From positions 868,001-932,000 of the forward strand of contig NC_067203.1 of assembly GCF_026262505.1 (NCBI RefSeq): DNA of 64,000 bases, written 5' to 3'. Position numbers and translations under genes: made by a program. Position 1 is the stretch's first letter. The number at the start of each line of letters is the position of its first letter. This stretch comes from Trichomonas vaginalis G3. Its lineage: Eukaryota; Parabasalia; Trichomonadida; Trichomonadidae. The notes under the pieces are model-generated. The model did not search any database. It worked only from the letters and a program-made list of their open reading frames with translations, and had not been told where the DNA came from. Shown piece after piece: positions 9,622 through 20,189 of the stretch.

Positions 9622-10385
9622 TATTTAACAATTTTCATTTTTTTCTTTTAACAATTTCGTTTTATTTCCATTTATTGTTAAATGATTTTTAGCATACACC
9701 TTTCTTTGTTCATCTTCTAAAAACAATTTATTTTTTCTTAGATATAATTCTATTCATTCAATTCGATCGTCATTTTTCAGTACATGATCGTAATTTTCAA
9801 TTATTGATCGCGATTTTACTTCAGAATTTGTTCGCAATATTGCTTATCAAAATTATATCTCTATTCTCTCATTTCTGTTTAGTCAATATCATTACACTCC
9901 TATTGTCTAATAACATGCTATTAATTTTCTTAAAATTAAAAAAAAAAATATCAACTTTTAAAAACAGAAACTTAACATCCTTAGGTCAATGGATTTTGAT
10001 GTGAGATACATTTAATCTGTTTTTCTTTTTTTATTTTAAATAATTGAATATTTATAGTTGTTATGGGTCTTACATCATGTAAAACGAATTTTCTTAAAGT
10101 AAATTTACTTTTTCTTCAATCTTTCTTACATATTTATTAAAAAAAAATTATCCAAAAAAAGATGTTTTAGAATGAAAAAAAAATAGAAAAATCTTCATTT
10201 ATAGTCTTTCTTGAATGTATACGTTTTGATTTTTTTCTTTTTTTAAAAAATTCAATTTCTAGAAAAATCGAGAAAAAATCATTTTCTTCTATTTTTTAGG
10301 ACGCCATACCCATTGAAATCTCCTCTCAGGACGCCATAAACTATTCAATTATGGTGTAAACTTCTCAAAAATTGAATAGTTTACA
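9622..10385. other. AT-rich intergenic DNA with a 14-bp hairpin and short repeats
   Basis: No gene is supported. A perfect 14-bp inverted repeat TAAACTATTCAATT lies at 10337-10350 with its complement at 10370-10383. AGGACGCC(A/T)TA occurs at 10298, 10328 and 10388, the last inside the 3' end of the next gene, suggesting local rearrangement there. Confidence 0.6.
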
Positions 10386-11393
10386 TCAGGACGCCTTAGG
10401 AAGACAATCCTTTACGTGCCCATCTTTTTTGGTATTTATTGAATTCCCAGCCTTTTTATATTCTGACTTTGACTTAGGTAACAGCGAAAGAGCATTTGGT
10501 TTGGTGTTTATGCATTTAGCAATAGGATTAGGAAGAGTTTGCAATCCCGGATTTGCTTCAATTGCAGGTACTACGGGACTTCCTGCTTTATTAGAACCAA
10601 GAGCTTTTCCACCATTTTTATTAGAGTTAGTATTATCTTCACCATGATTATTAGTATTATTTCTAACTTTTCTAATAGGTATAAATCCAGGGTATTTGTC
10701 TATTAAAATTTCAATATTTTCATTCACTTCAACAAATGATAAAAATTCAATAAGAAACTTATTAATTTGGTCATATCCAATATGATATATTAATTCTGAA
10801 TAAAATTCTGGTTCATTTTGTTGGAAATTTGGATGAAGTGCAATTTCTGGTAATTTTTTTAATAATTCATGCATTAGCTTTGTCCAAGTTATGCTAACTG
10901 GAGCCCAAATTAAAATAGAGTAATCGCCTTTACCATATTCAAAAACGAAATCTCCTCCAACAACGATAGGATTTTCTTTTGAAGATGATGTTTCTATTAT
11001 ATAATCGTCATTTTTCAGATGTGACCCACAAAATTCAAAATTAATCGTATTTTCTTCAATTATATCTGCTTCAACTAAACTTTGTAATATTGATTCAAAA
11101 TTCATGTTTGGTTTGTTGAATGGATATTGAAACGTCGGAAAATTTGTAGCAAATGAAAAATAAGGAAAATCAAGTGCTTTTGCAAATAATTTAATGTTAT
11201 TACCATAGTCACTTAATTTTTTGTTATAATCTAAAATTTTTTCGTTATTATGCTGTAAATAAAATAATTGCTGTAATACATTATTTCCTCTTTTAACATT
11301 GTTAATAAAGGTGCCAACAGTCTCGCCTTTTTCGAATTCTACTCTCTCTGTTTTTTCCTTTTGAATAATAGCTACTTTTCCAAATGAATTCAT
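10386..11393 (-). CDS. Host hypothetical protein (335 aa)
   Basis: An intact frame begins MNSFGKVAIIQKEKTERVEF. Residues 1-240 look globular and mixed alpha/beta; the last 90 residues are Asn/Lys/Ser/Pro-rich and probably disordered. No membrane segment or signal peptide is seen. A TGTCA-type initiator precedes the start (GTGTCAAAAA). The extreme C-terminus runs into the AGGACGCC repeat, so the tail may be altered relative to relatives. I do not recognise the family. Confidence 0.55.
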   Translation of the reverse strand: MNSFGKVAIIQKEKTERVEFEKGETVGTFINNVKRGNNVLQQLFYLQHNNEKILDYNKKLSDYGNNIKLFAKALDFPYFSFATNFPTFQYPFNKPNMNFESILQSLVEADIIEENTINFEFCGSHLKNDDYIIETSSSKENPIVVGGDFVFEYGKGDYSILIWAPVSITWTKLMHELLKKLPEIALHPNFQQNEPEFYSELIYHIGYDQINKFLIEFLSFVEVNENIEILIDKYPGFIPIRKVRNNTNNHGEDNTNSNKNGGKALGSNKAGSPVVPAIEANPGLQTLPNPIAKCINTKPNALSLLPKSKSEYKKAGNSINTKKDGHVKDCLPKAS

Positions 11394-13727
11394 GGTTTTT
11401 TTTTGACACTTTTAATTTTTTTTCCACCATTCAAAAATAAGATTTTTTTCAAAGACTTGTCAGAAATATATTAAAATTCTTTTCTAGCTAAATTAACACC
11501 CTGTATGAATACTATCTTTTTATTTATAAATCAAAAAAATCCGGATCCTCCAAAAAAAATCATTAAAATGCTCTGCTGTTGCCAATTTGTATTTAAAGCA
11601 GACTAAATGCATTATTAAATTAAAAACTGAAAAATTGATTAAAATCGTGGAAAATTTTAAAACATGGTAATATCATAATTATTCATTTCAAACTTGATAC
11701 AGAGCAATTATGATTGAGTGATATTCAGAAGTCGCTTACCTGCCTTACTTTCTTTTGAGATATTGATTATGTCACTTTTTCGTCATGTAAAAATTATCGA
11801 GTTCATATCAAAACTAGGCGTTGACTTAGTTTCCTATTAGGGTGATGTGAAAAAGTTGACAGAACATAGGGGAAAGGTAATCACACGAAAAGTGACATTC
11901 TTCTTCTTCTTTTTTCTTAGTGTTACTGATCGCTTCTTTTCTGCTCGTTATGGCAGAGATGAAAGAAATGATTGGTTCAGCCTAATTTATTACTCCAATT
12001 GATAAAAATTATGGAAATTAAAACGTAATTCACAAATCTTTTTATTCTTTTAGTTTCTTTTCAAACTAAGATCATATCATCCATATTTGGTGCCTGCTGA
12101 TTCTGTTTATCTTATTTATTTTGAAATCTGTTGTATAGATCTTCATGGGATCACCTTTCATAGGGGATTTGTTATTCAATTATTGATGTGTAAAAAAGTG
12201 CCAAAAAGTTAAAAAAAAGAATATTTATATTAATATATTAAGATTTCACTGATAGCTGTGGAGATACCTTTCATTTTACAAATCTTGATTGTATCTAATG
12301 AAACTCTATGCCTAATTGCGTGATATAATTGTGAAAAAAAGTCCATGAAATTTGACACATCATGACAGAAATATTAACCCGAGTATTACTACTGACTTTT
12401 AATGTTGTTGAGATGGCTGTGTTCTAAATTTATTAAGAGTGCACTTACCACTTTCGGGTCATTATTGATTTTGTAATTTAATCGTCGTCGTTATCGATTT
12501 TGTAATTTAATCGTTATCGTCTTTTTCTAAACGTGCATTTTTTGCTTTCGGAGCTATTGAACATACATTGGCCCTTACCAGCAATTGAAAACTATTTTTC
12601 ATTATCAACAATTACATTACTCCGAGTTATTCATCAATCAATGAAAATCGATATATAGTCCATACTTCAATTTACAATATTGGCAAGTCCAATTTCACTT
12701 GGCATATTTAACTCATATAGAAAAACCAGTTGGAATCGGCAAAATTATCTTTAATTCCATACATAAGAAAAAAAAATTATAAAGTTCTTCAATAATAGCA
12801 AACTAATAGTTTAAATAGATTTACAAGTATCGCCCATCTACTTTTGATATAATTCACATATTAAATGTAGAAAACTGGTTTAAAATAAATATTTCAAAAG
12901 TTCGAAAACGATTTATGAAAAAATAACGTGATGACATTTACTAAATTTGCTCTGTATTAAAGTATCGATGATAGAAAGAGCATATTTTGTAAATATTTCA
13001 AAAATATTTAAAAGTCGGAGAAATTGTATTGTAATGTACTATAATTATGTTACAAATCCGATTCAATACTAATCCTTCGCTATTGAAGTTGTTTTGAGAA
13101 GGATATTCTCTAAATTCTTGATAAATCTTTAAAATCTAGAGTAATCGTTTTGTAAACTTAACAAAACTAAAATGTATACCAATAGATTGGCATTTTCTAC
13201 GTTTTCAAAGTGAGAGAGTGTAAATTCTTTTTTTTATCCTATTAAGGTTTTTAAAAAATTTAATTAACTTAATTTATATGATCTGAAATATATGACAAGT
13301 TAATATGGAGAATTCTTTCAACCCAATTTCAATTTATTGAATTTTCTATTCGAATTCAAAAATTTTCCCAAGAAGAAAAAATAATTAGGAAATTTAATAT
13401 GTTAATACATAAAATATTTTATTTATTCAAAGAATTCAATTTTCTATTGGATCAAAAAACTTGTGTTAAAGTTCGTATTTTAAGATAACTATACTTTTAG
13501 AAGCTGTTTTTATTTTTTTCACCGGGATTTTATTAATTTAATTCTTTCAAAATTTGAATCTTATTGTATATCACCGGACTATGATCATAATAGAGTTGCA
13601 ATCTCTAATTATAGCCACATTAGTACTCGTGGGTCGATATATCATGGGAGATACAAAATTATTTGAATTTTCTTTTATTTTTTTAAAAAATATTAAAAAA
13701 AGTAAATAAATAACTAACAACACAGCA
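11394..13727. other. 2.3-kb AT-rich region without a recognised gene
   Basis: No reading frame of credible length or composition on either strand. The only local structure noted is a 29-bp tandem duplication at 12462-12519. It may contain the unrecognised 3' end of the decayed transposon that follows. Confidence 0.55.
12462..12519. repeat. 29-bp tandem duplication
   Basis: Two adjacent 29-bp units based on TTATTGATTTTGTAATTTAA differ at a few positions. There is no coding context. Confidence 0.8.
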
Positions 13728-15595
13728 TCACTTTTCGTAAAATGCTTTAATCCTAGTCCTTTTTCCCCTTAATTTTTCAATCTCTCCCAGGTTGAAATTT
13801 ATTCCGGGAATTTTTAAAGATGCTTGGTCAACATAAAATTTCATTAAATCTTCCACAGGAGTCATAAACTCTGAACATTTGAAGCGAGCATGAACTGCAT
13901 CATTCAAATTTTTAAGAAGATTTTTGTTCGAAAAGTGATTCAATACGGCGATTACATGAATACAAGGTAATCCGTATAATTCGATGTGCTTACATGTGCA
14001 TGAATATTGTGAATCTGACATAATTTTTACGCAATATGTATAGCGACCAAAAGTTGCATAATATAATTCTTGAATTGGATCATATAATACCGAGCTAAAC
14101 ATATCTGAATGTTTCAAAGTTTCATTTAGATTTTTGATAATATTATCTGATTTAAAATCACCTGTTAAAACATTTTTAACAAGATTGAATTCATGTTCAA
14201 TGAGACGGATAATTAGTTCGGCGGGTTCATATGTATCCCATTTATCTTTAATTTCGGCATTAAGGGATTCAATAAGAGATGTTGTGAGTATGCCAGCGGT
14301 GTAGTCAGCGAATCCTTCAAATGGGTTAATACTATCTAAGTACTTAAAGAGATCCTGATTATTTTCGCGGTTTGGATATTCCTCTTGTAAACGAGTTTCT
14401 AACTTTTTAATCAAGTCAATTCGTTTTTGAGGATGGTCTGCGTAAGCGACTTCAACAATTTCGGAATAGACATTGATGTATTCCCTTTTTGTTGCAAAAT
14501 GACGTAAGCAAAATTTATGATCGCAAGAAAAGCCTGATTCTCTAACAGCAGCTATAATTGCCGGACCTTGATCGGAATAAATATTCTTGAATCTGCTTGG
14601 TGGAATAAAAGATTTCAATTTAGTGAGCATATCCTTAATTGTTATCGTATTTTCACTAACAGACCATGCAAATGCAATAGGGATAAGTCTATTATTTGGT
14701 GCAGGTGTACCAATAATGAGTAAGTTTCCTTTTTTAATACAAAATAAAAACGTTCCATCAATTTGAATTATTCCGCAAAAAGCTTGTGTTTGCATGTAAA
14801 AATGAGTTATTGGAGGAATTACAATAAATGAATAAATTTGAAAGTCTTTTGAATTTTCAGGTAATTCATCACCTTTCTTAAATCAATTCATTTTCATGTT
14901 TTTTCATTGTTAACTTCTTTAACTAAAATCATTTCGCAGAATCCTTGTTCGATTTTGTTTATGATTGAAAAAATTGTTGAGAAATAATTGTAAGATTGAA
15001 TTCTATCCCCTTTTGTGGTTCCTTTAAGTTTATTTACTATATTATGGAACATCGTATAAGTTGCATTGGGAATATTCAATTCTTTTGCAAAAATTTCTTT
15101 GCATTGAGGAACATTATCAGAATTTGCTAATTCATAGACTTTTTTTCCTGCTTGCAACTTAAGAATTTTTGGTATATTGTTACTCGGCTTGCATTGCTTT
15201 GCTCTATGCTCGTGTTTAATTACTGGAATGAAGAAAAGTTGACCATTTTCATGAGTCTTTACAAGCTCCATGCAAAATTGGCAGTTAGGACAACGAAACT
15301 TTTTTCCTTGCTCAAAATTTAATGGATAAAAAGAATTATATGAATCTTTTGCAATAAATATAGCAGCTTCTGTAGGATCTGTAAATTTTAATTTGCTATA
15401 TCTTTCCTTGAGAATTGGAATTGGGGGATTTTCAGGTATTTCCATTCTATATTTCAATTTTTTACGGGAATTCAATTCATTTTGAATTAAATCCAGCATA
15501 TCAGCTCCATCTCCTTTTTCTTCATCAACAATAGCTTGGATGGATACTGATATAGTTTGATTCTCTTCCACTATTGTCGGTTCGCTTTCCGACAT
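13728..15595 (-). pseudogene. Decayed MULE transposase with SWIM zinc finger
   Basis: The N-terminal part (start at 15595) carries a CPNCQFC...HEHRAKQC zinc cluster (C102, C105, C108, H128, H130, C135). The C-terminal part carries the MULE DDE core (IDGTF, YSDQGPAI, LIESLNAE) and a SWIM finger CTCK...CIH. The two halves are in different frames: the first ends at 14894, and the second is open only to a TGA at about 14888, so there is at least one frameshift plus a stop. It is of a different subtype from the transposase at 6039. No terminal repeats were found. As a DNA transposon it would have moved by cut-and-paste; this copy cannot encode a full enzyme. Confidence 0.85.
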
Positions 15596-15819
15596 GAGAT
15601 AAAATTGAAGGTTTAACGTACTTTTGATACTCTGAGTTAAAAAAAGATTTTCTTAACATAATTTGATTTATTGGTCCTGAAAAAATTCTGATTCAAAATT
15701 GAATTGAATCGAACGAGTTTTCCTTTTGGGTCATTTCAAATATTCATGAGAAAGAAAAAAATTCTAGCAATTTCAAATATTTTTGATTTGATTGAATTCA
15801 AAAGTGTCACAAATATTCA

Positions 15820-16176
15820 ATGAGAAAGAGAAAAGAGATCGAATATGTTGTTTCTGAGCGAATAGTCAAGCAATATTTCGTTAAGTACAAAGATCAGCAT
15901 CCGGAAAAAAATAAATGGGTATATCAAAATGAGATTCCGCAAGAAATATTTGAAAAATATCTAGAAACGAAGAAAACAGAAAATATTGATGAAATGTTAC
16001 GCTGTACTCGAATTGTTCATGTTGTTGATCAAGATAAAAAAGAATTTTATCTTGAATTTTCAAAAAAAAATCAAATTCATCACATATTAAACAAGAATCT
16101 AGATGAAGAACATCAAAAGGCTTATATAGATTATCTTGAAAGTTTACTCAAACTTGAAATAAAAAATAAAAATTAA
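15820..16176 (+). CDS. Small HP1-like protein: chromodomain plus chromoshadow-like domain (118 aa)
   Basis: Residues 7-50 read EYVVSERIV...QYFVKYKDQHPEKNKWVYQNEI, matching the chromodomain pattern (YxVE-like opening, YxVKYK core, W-x-Y in place of TWEP, closing helix), with aromatic positions that could form a methyl-lysine cage. Residues 62-110 (RIVHVVDQDKKEFYLEF, then a C-terminal helix) resemble a chromoshadow domain, which dimerises HP1 proteins. The family binds methylated histone H3 and compacts chromatin. It would be an unusually short HP1, with almost no hinge. It is a host gene by composition, 200 bp from the Maverick insertion. The chromoshadow call is less certain than the chromodomain. 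Confidence 0.65.
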   Translation: MRKRKEIEYVVSERIVKQYFVKYKDQHPEKNKWVYQNEIPQEIFEKYLETKKTENIDEMLRCTRIVHVVDQDKKEFYLEFSKKNQIHHILNKNLDEEHQKAYIDYLESLLKLEIKNKN

Positions 16177-16374
16177 ATTAAATTAACCCTCGTTAGGATA
16201 TCGTTGCAAATAAAGATCTGTTCCTCAGAAAGATCCTGATTTTCTGATAAATATTCTGTTGTAACTTCTACAAGGTTTAAGATATGAAAAACATTTTTGA
16301 ATATTTCATCGCTATCAAATCTGCGGAAACATCTGGAATATAATTTCAAATATTTGTGAAGATTTGAATTCTCA
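16173..16374 (-). pseudogene. 3' part of a host gene cut by the Maverick insertion
   Basis: The minus strand is open from the insertion junction at 16374 to a stop at 16173-16175. It encodes about 66 residues of natural-looking host protein (for example SRCFRRFDSDEIFKNVFHIL). Its 3' end overlaps the stop of the HP1-like gene, tail to tail. On the far side of the element (40997-41045) the same minus-strand frame remains open for about 16 codons before a stop, with no obvious start codon, so the rest may already have been decayed. The family is unknown. Confidence 0.5.
16370..16374. repeat. Target-site duplication, left copy (TCTCA)
   Basis: TCTCA immediately precedes the element end AGTTAG and recurs at 40992-40996. 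A sixth base (T) also matches if the final T of the element is counted in the duplication, so the duplication is 5 or 6 bp, as expected for Mavericks. Confidence 0.85.
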
Positions 16375-16554
16375 AGTTAGTATGGCTAAGTCGTGTACTG
16401 AGGCACTGCGCGCCTCCGTACACCACTTAGCGGTTTGACACTTTACAAAACCGTTAACGTATATTTTACAACACAAACGACAACACTAACTTAACCTTAA
16501 ATATTTACAAAGCCATCAACCACTTCACCTCACTAATGTAAAAAATAAACGTTC

Positions 16555-16875
16555 TCACTTACAAAAGTATTGCAACTCCTCCCATTGCTGTGCTTCACAT
16601 AACAGCTCATAATCTTCTGACTCACTTTCTTCTTCATATAGGTCAAAATCACTGTCAAAATAAATGTTAGTAAGTTTTGACAAAGCTAATGAAACACGTT
16701 TACCGTTTGTATCGTATGCTTGTATAAACTTTCCATTCTTCATTCCTTCATAAACGCTCAAACTAACTTTACCCTTTCTCCCTCGTATCTGATAGAATGT
16801 ATTTTCACGAGGAACGAAGAACAAATTCTTGAACTCATGACCGTTGTAGTTTGTTATCTCAATAGTTTTCGTCAT
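16555..16875 (-). CDS. TIR-encoded 106-aa protein, left copy
   Basis: Identical to the protein at 40490-40810, because it lies in the inverted repeat. Residues 10-70 (FKNLFFVPRENTFYQI ... AYDTNGKRVSLALSKL) resemble the C-terminal domain of the HNH protein at 21095-21661 (YYYVPSEDVFYYF ... VEGRRTKLSIAKF). That suggests a small DNA-recognition module of the kind that accompanies viral HNH enzymes. The C-terminal third is strongly acidic. Transcription reads outward towards the element end. Being present twice and at both ends, it may act on the termini, but no function is known. Confidence 0.7.
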   Translation of the reverse strand: MTKTIEITNYNGHEFKNLFFVPRENTFYQIRGRKGKVSLSVYEGMKNGKFIQAYDTNGKRVSLALSKLTNIYFDSDFDLYEEESESEDYELLCEAQQWEELQYFCK

Positions 16876-16880
16876 TTATA

Positions 16881-16950
16881 TAAAAATAAAATAAAAAATA
16901 AAATAAAAAATAAAATAAAAAATAAAATAAAAAATAAAATAAAAAATAAA
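16881..16950. repeat. 12-bp microsatellite in left TIR
   Basis: About six copies of an A-rich 12-bp unit (AAAATAAAATAA) directly upstream of the TIR gene. The right TIR has about eleven copies. Copy number is the main difference between the two TIRs. Confidence 0.9.
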
Positions 16951-17000
16951 TGATATCACCACCCTCACACGTATGAAAACATAGCACAAAAATAAATTTA

Positions 17001-17047
17001 GGTGAAGTGGTGAGATCTCACCTCTTTTTTCACCTGTTTTTTCACCC
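17001..17047. promoter_or_regulatory. Palindromic iteron GGTGAGATCTCACC plus CACCT-T6 direct repeats
   Basis: Perfect palindrome GGTGAGATCTCACC (17009-17022), preceded by GGTGAAGT and followed by two direct units CACCTnTTTTTT. The same module recurs inverted at 40258-40304 and at 27954, 29082, 57976, 58104, 59175 and 59327. Position: upstream of the TIR gene and after the stop of the next gene. It could be a protein-binding operator or replication iteron; the role is unproven. Confidence 0.7.
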
Positions 17048-17063
17048 TGTTGAATTCATTGCT

Positions 17064-17309
17064 TTATAACTCTCTTCCTTTCTCCAACTCTTCTAACTTC
17101 TTCTTAAGTTCAGCAATGTTGTCCTCATGAAGTTTAATCTTTCTCAAAATTCCTTCTTTATCTAATGGTTGCTTTATCTTTCTAAACTGAACTCTACCAT
17201 CCTTTATAGTATGAATGTAAAAACCTTCTGGAATAGTTCCTGATTTAATGTATTCTACCAAAAACTTTTGTTTCATTGCTTCAGTGACTTTATTTGTCAT
17301 TTCAATCAA
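17064..17309 (-). CDS. Small coiled-coil protein with shared N-terminal element domain (81 aa)
   Basis: Residues 15-48 (FLVEYIKSGTIPEGFYIHTI then DGRVQFRKIKQPL) match the pattern in the proteins at 19425-19859 and 51400-51984: a helix, a Gly, a beta hairpin with an internal D/N-G turn, and a basic end K-x-K. The rest is a Lys/Glu coiled coil. This recurring domain of about 35 residues looks like a Maverick-specific module, perhaps nucleic-acid binding. Its last residues reach the inner edge of the left TIR. Function is unknown. Confidence 0.6.
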   Translation of the reverse strand: MIEMTNKVTEAMKQKFLVEYIKSGTIPEGFYIHTIKDGRVQFRKIKQPLDKEGILRKIKLHEDNIAELKKKLEELEKGREL

Positions 17310-17348
17310 ATAAAAATTGTAATATTAAATAAAAATAACGTTATTTTT

Positions 17349-17792
17349 TCAGTAAGGAAACGCAGGAGTTTTACGATTTATTTGAGGAGTAGGTTCTGGT
17401 TCTTTAAATGTTGGAGTCGGTTTAGGAGTTGACTTTTGAACAGGAGTTTGTACTTCCATAGGTTCAGGAGTCATTGAAGGTTTTGCTTGTGAAGGCGTTG
17501 GAGTTTGTTGAACTTCAGCTACTTCAGTATTATTTACAACATTTGCTTTATTTCTTTTCAACATCATAACTGCTCCTGCTGTAGCTAGCAAACCTAGTGG
17601 GAGACCATATTTTATATAAGGATTTGACCAAATGCTATTTTTGACAGGAGCTGGTGGAACACCTAACCTTGGTGAGACTGCTCTTTGCCATTGTGCAGCT
17701 CGTAAGAAATATTCAATAGGTGCTCCATAATCGTTTGGTAAAGTTTGTTTCATAGATGGTGAAGGTTCACGAGAGCTTGATGAAGAACTCAT
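17349..17792 (-). CDS. Single-pass membrane protein with Pro/Thr-rich tail (147 aa)
   Basis: A hydrophobic segment at about residues 60-80 (YIKYGLPLGLLATAGAVMML) is followed by KRNK, so the N-terminus is probably outside or lumenal. The last 60 residues are Pro/Thr/Glu-rich. It lies directly downstream of the capsid gene, on the same strand. Membrane proteins in this position of Polinton-like elements are often minor virion components, but sequence alone does not assign this one. Confidence 0.6.
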   Translation of the reverse strand: MSSSSSSREPSPSMKQTLPNDYGAPIEYFLRAAQWQRAVSPRLGVPPAPVKNSIWSNPYIKYGLPLGLLATAGAVMMLKRNKANVVNNTEVAEVQQTPTPSQAKPSMTPEPMEVQTPVQKSTPKPTPTFKEPEPTPQINRKTPAFPY

Positions 17793-17814
17793 TTATAAGC
17801 TTTAAAATAAACGT

Positions 17815-19397
17815 TCATCCTTTATTCCTCACGTCGTCTGTAGCTAAGTTATAGTCATCTAATCTTATTATGGGGATGCCATTAGCACGCACCTGAATGG
17901 CAAAGCAACAATCCCTCATAAATCCAATAAGTGGCTTTGGTACATTTTCAGTTGCTAGTTCAATAGGTCCTTTAACAGACAATTTGTATGTTATTGGAGC
18001 AGTAGATGTTTGACCTTGCTGGAAGCAAAAGTCCACTTCTGTTGGAAAACCACATAAGAAATGTGTGTTGTCATAGCTATCCCATTTATGTTCCACACTA
18101 CCATCATCCACCAATGACCTCATAACATCTTCATTAAATCCTATCATATCATTGTTTGTATTGCAGGCGTTCGCAACCATTTCATAAAATACAGGTCCAT
18201 ATGATTTTTCAGGTTCTGCAGGCATATTTCCATAAGCTCCCATGGAAAGCTGAAGATATTTAAACTTAGGGTTCTCAAAATTAACATAATAGTTGTCTTT
18301 CTTTCTAAATAGTGCCCAAATACTTTTAACATTAATAGGCGTATAAGCTGCTGTAAATGTTGCACTTGAACTATCTGTATTCTTTGAGAATGAACCGTCC
18401 ATAGGAATCCAATCCATAACTTTAACAGGAAAACATAAAGCCTCGTTTGTATAATGTTCTACAAGTTCTGTATAAATGTTAGGGTCTAAAGAGAATGACT
18501 TTGGATGAATGAAACATTCATTAAAATCCATCTTTGTTCGAAATAGTTGCTGGGTTACAGTTGTAATAGTAACTGTTCCACTAGCTTCTACTGCCTTCGT
18601 TATCATAGTGAATGGTTCATTCCATGGAACAAATTTATTTGTCGGTGATTTGAATCTGAAGCAAATGCAACTTTAAGAGTTGGATTGAAAGCAATGATAT
18701 CATTTACAGATATAGATGTGCATTGTAAGGCGTCGCTACTGAACTTTACTTTAAGCTGAATGTTTCCTGCAAAAGCTGGAATAAATCGAATAGCTTCTAA
18801 TGGAAGGAATCTTCTAACAGGAATTCTTAAACGAAGCTTAAAATCAAATGATTTTCCTGCTGTAATGGACCACTAACAATTTGTCCTGTTCTGCATGTTC
18901 CCGAATGACTCCATACATCTTCATGTCGAGTCTTTGAGAAAACATCTACTTTCTTTATTTGTTCGGTAGTTTGTGAGTTTGAAGTTATATATGCTTCTTC
19001 TCTTGCGTTGTCTTGAGAATATACGATACGACCATTTGCAAGGATTTGAATATCCAGCAACTGCATAGAAAGCGTCATCGAAACCAATCCAAAATCCTGG
19101 TGGGTTTGTTTTATTGGAACCTGAACCAATTTCTTTATCTACAATAAATTGACCTTCCATTTTATACGTAATGAATGTATTGTAAAGGTCCAACATATTT
19201 TCACCAGGAGGTGAGAGATTGAATGTTACCCATGTGTTATCTTTAGCAGTTCAGTTCGGTTGTGATGGAATCTTTGCGTCAGAATATTTTCTATTAGTGT
19301 CACCAATTTGAACTGCATTGTCTATGATATCGAAATATGAGCGAATCTGATGAATATGCTCTGCTGGAGTAAATTCGTTTAGCTGTTCGTTCTGCAT
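17815..19397 (-). pseudogene. Major capsid protein gene of element A, broken
   Basis: The span starts at the ATG following an element-type motif (TTTTTATCC). Coding fragments match the capsid-like protein at 1-711 (LRLRIPVRRF, FIPAFAGNI) and are beta-rich, as in double jelly-roll capsid subunits. About three breaks; it cannot make a full protein. The gene length (about 520 codons) suits a Polinton hexon-type capsid. The neighbours are a membrane protein downstream and the shared-domain gene upstream. Confidence 0.7.
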
Positions 19398-19424
19398 GTA
19401 TTTACTTCGGATAAAAATATCTAT

Positions 19425-19859
19425 TTACTTCATTATTCTCACTCTTCTTCTTGGCATTCGTGGTGGAGGTTGTTTCTTGACATTTTCAATGAACTGTACA
19501 TTCTCTTTTGTCTCAACTTCTTTCACTGGCGGGTCAGGATTCTTTGACTCGGTTTGTTTTTCAATGAAATTCACGAACTTTGCAATAAGCTCTTGGTTCG
19601 TTATTGAAAGTACATCTGGCTTCTTTTCTTCTGGTTCTATTGACTTTTCAGTTTGAATAGAAGGCTTAATATGGGCTTCGTGGACTTCACCCTTGCCATA
19701 CACCTTAATGTTGTCGCTTTCTGCATTCGCTAATGGAACCTTTCTTTTTCTTACGTATATTTTACCATCTTTACTCAGACTTACGTAATAGAAAGGATGT
19801 TGTATTCCTCTTGCGTCATTTAATATAATAGACTCTCGTTCTGATTTTGACAAGCTCAT
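19425..19859 (-). CDS. Shared-domain protein with Lys/Arg tail (144 aa)
   Basis: Residues 6-40 (SERESIILNDARGIQHPFYY, then KDGKIYVRKRKVPL) form the same small domain as in the proteins at 17064 and 51400. An acidic/Lys linker and a Pro-Arg-rich C-terminus (PPPRMPRRRVRI) follow. It is divergent from the gene at 19905, and upstream of the capsid gene. The basic tail could bind DNA. It looks whole. No family name is known to me. Confidence 0.6.
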   Translation of the reverse strand: MSLSKSERESIILNDARGIQHPFYYVSLSKDGKIYVRKRKVPLANAESDNIKVYGKGEVHEAHIKPSIQTEKSIEPEEKKPDVLSITNQELIAKFVNFIEKQTESKNPDPPVKEVETKENVQFIENVKKQPPPRMPRRRVRIMK

Positions 19860-19904
19860 TTTACATCGGTTAAAGTTTTAATTTTGTTTTTTATCTGCAG
19901 TCAA

Positions 19905-20165
19905 ATGACTCAGACAAGCCCTACGGACAAGACCCAAGGGGTCATAGATGTTGAAGCATTGAAGAAAGAAATTCGTGAGCAAATTTTATCCAAACTGAAG
20001 GAACAAAAACAAGAACAAAAGCCAGAGAGACCAAAGAGAAAACTTAGTGAAAAACAACTTGCTGCATTAGCTGCTGGAAGACAAAAGAACCCAAGACTAC
20101 TGGCGAAGAAAGCTAGAGAAGAAGCTGAAGCAAAAGCTAAAGAAGCTGAAGCAAAGAAAGAGTAA
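19905..20165 (+). CDS. Small highly charged Lys/Ala/Glu-rich protein (86 aa)
   Basis: Starts at MTQTSPTDKTQG; an earlier in-frame ATG at 19884 is less likely because it overlaps the divergent promoter. It contains a Lys-rich helix, then KRKLSEKQLAALAAGRQKNP and a KAREEAEAKAKEAEAKK tail. It is almost certainly helical and DNA-binding or disordered. It stands just before the penton-like gene, transcribed in the same direction. Confidence 0.5.
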   Translation: MTQTSPTDKTQGVIDVEALKKEIREQILSKLKEQKQEQKPERPKRKLSEKQLAALAAGRQKNPRLLAKKAREEAEAKAKEAEAKKE

Positions 20166-20189
20166 ATGGTTTATTTTTATCCGCATTAA

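Larger units (their letters stand above)
16375..17080. repeat. Left terminal inverted repeat of element A (706 bp)
   Basis: Matches 40225-40991 in inverted orientation from AGTTAGTATGGCTAAG to CTCTTCCTT, including a complete gene, a 12-bp microsatellite and an iteron. The difference in length from the right copy is accounted for by fewer microsatellite units. It includes a GC-rich palindrome GAGGC...GCCTC at 16400-16416. Confidence 0.95.

Noticed and set aside
9804-10004. 66-codon frame in the AT-rich gap
   Set aside because: Hydrophobic low-complexity composition, no initiator, no support.
11745-11790. TTTTGAGATATTGAT near a TGTCAC, resembling the inverse of the 65-bp repeats
   Set aside because: Match is only about 13 bp and far from the transposase; not enough for a terminal repeat.
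17001-17047. Iterons taken as a CRISPR array
   Set aside because: No regular spacers, eukaryotic context and only single or tandem modules.
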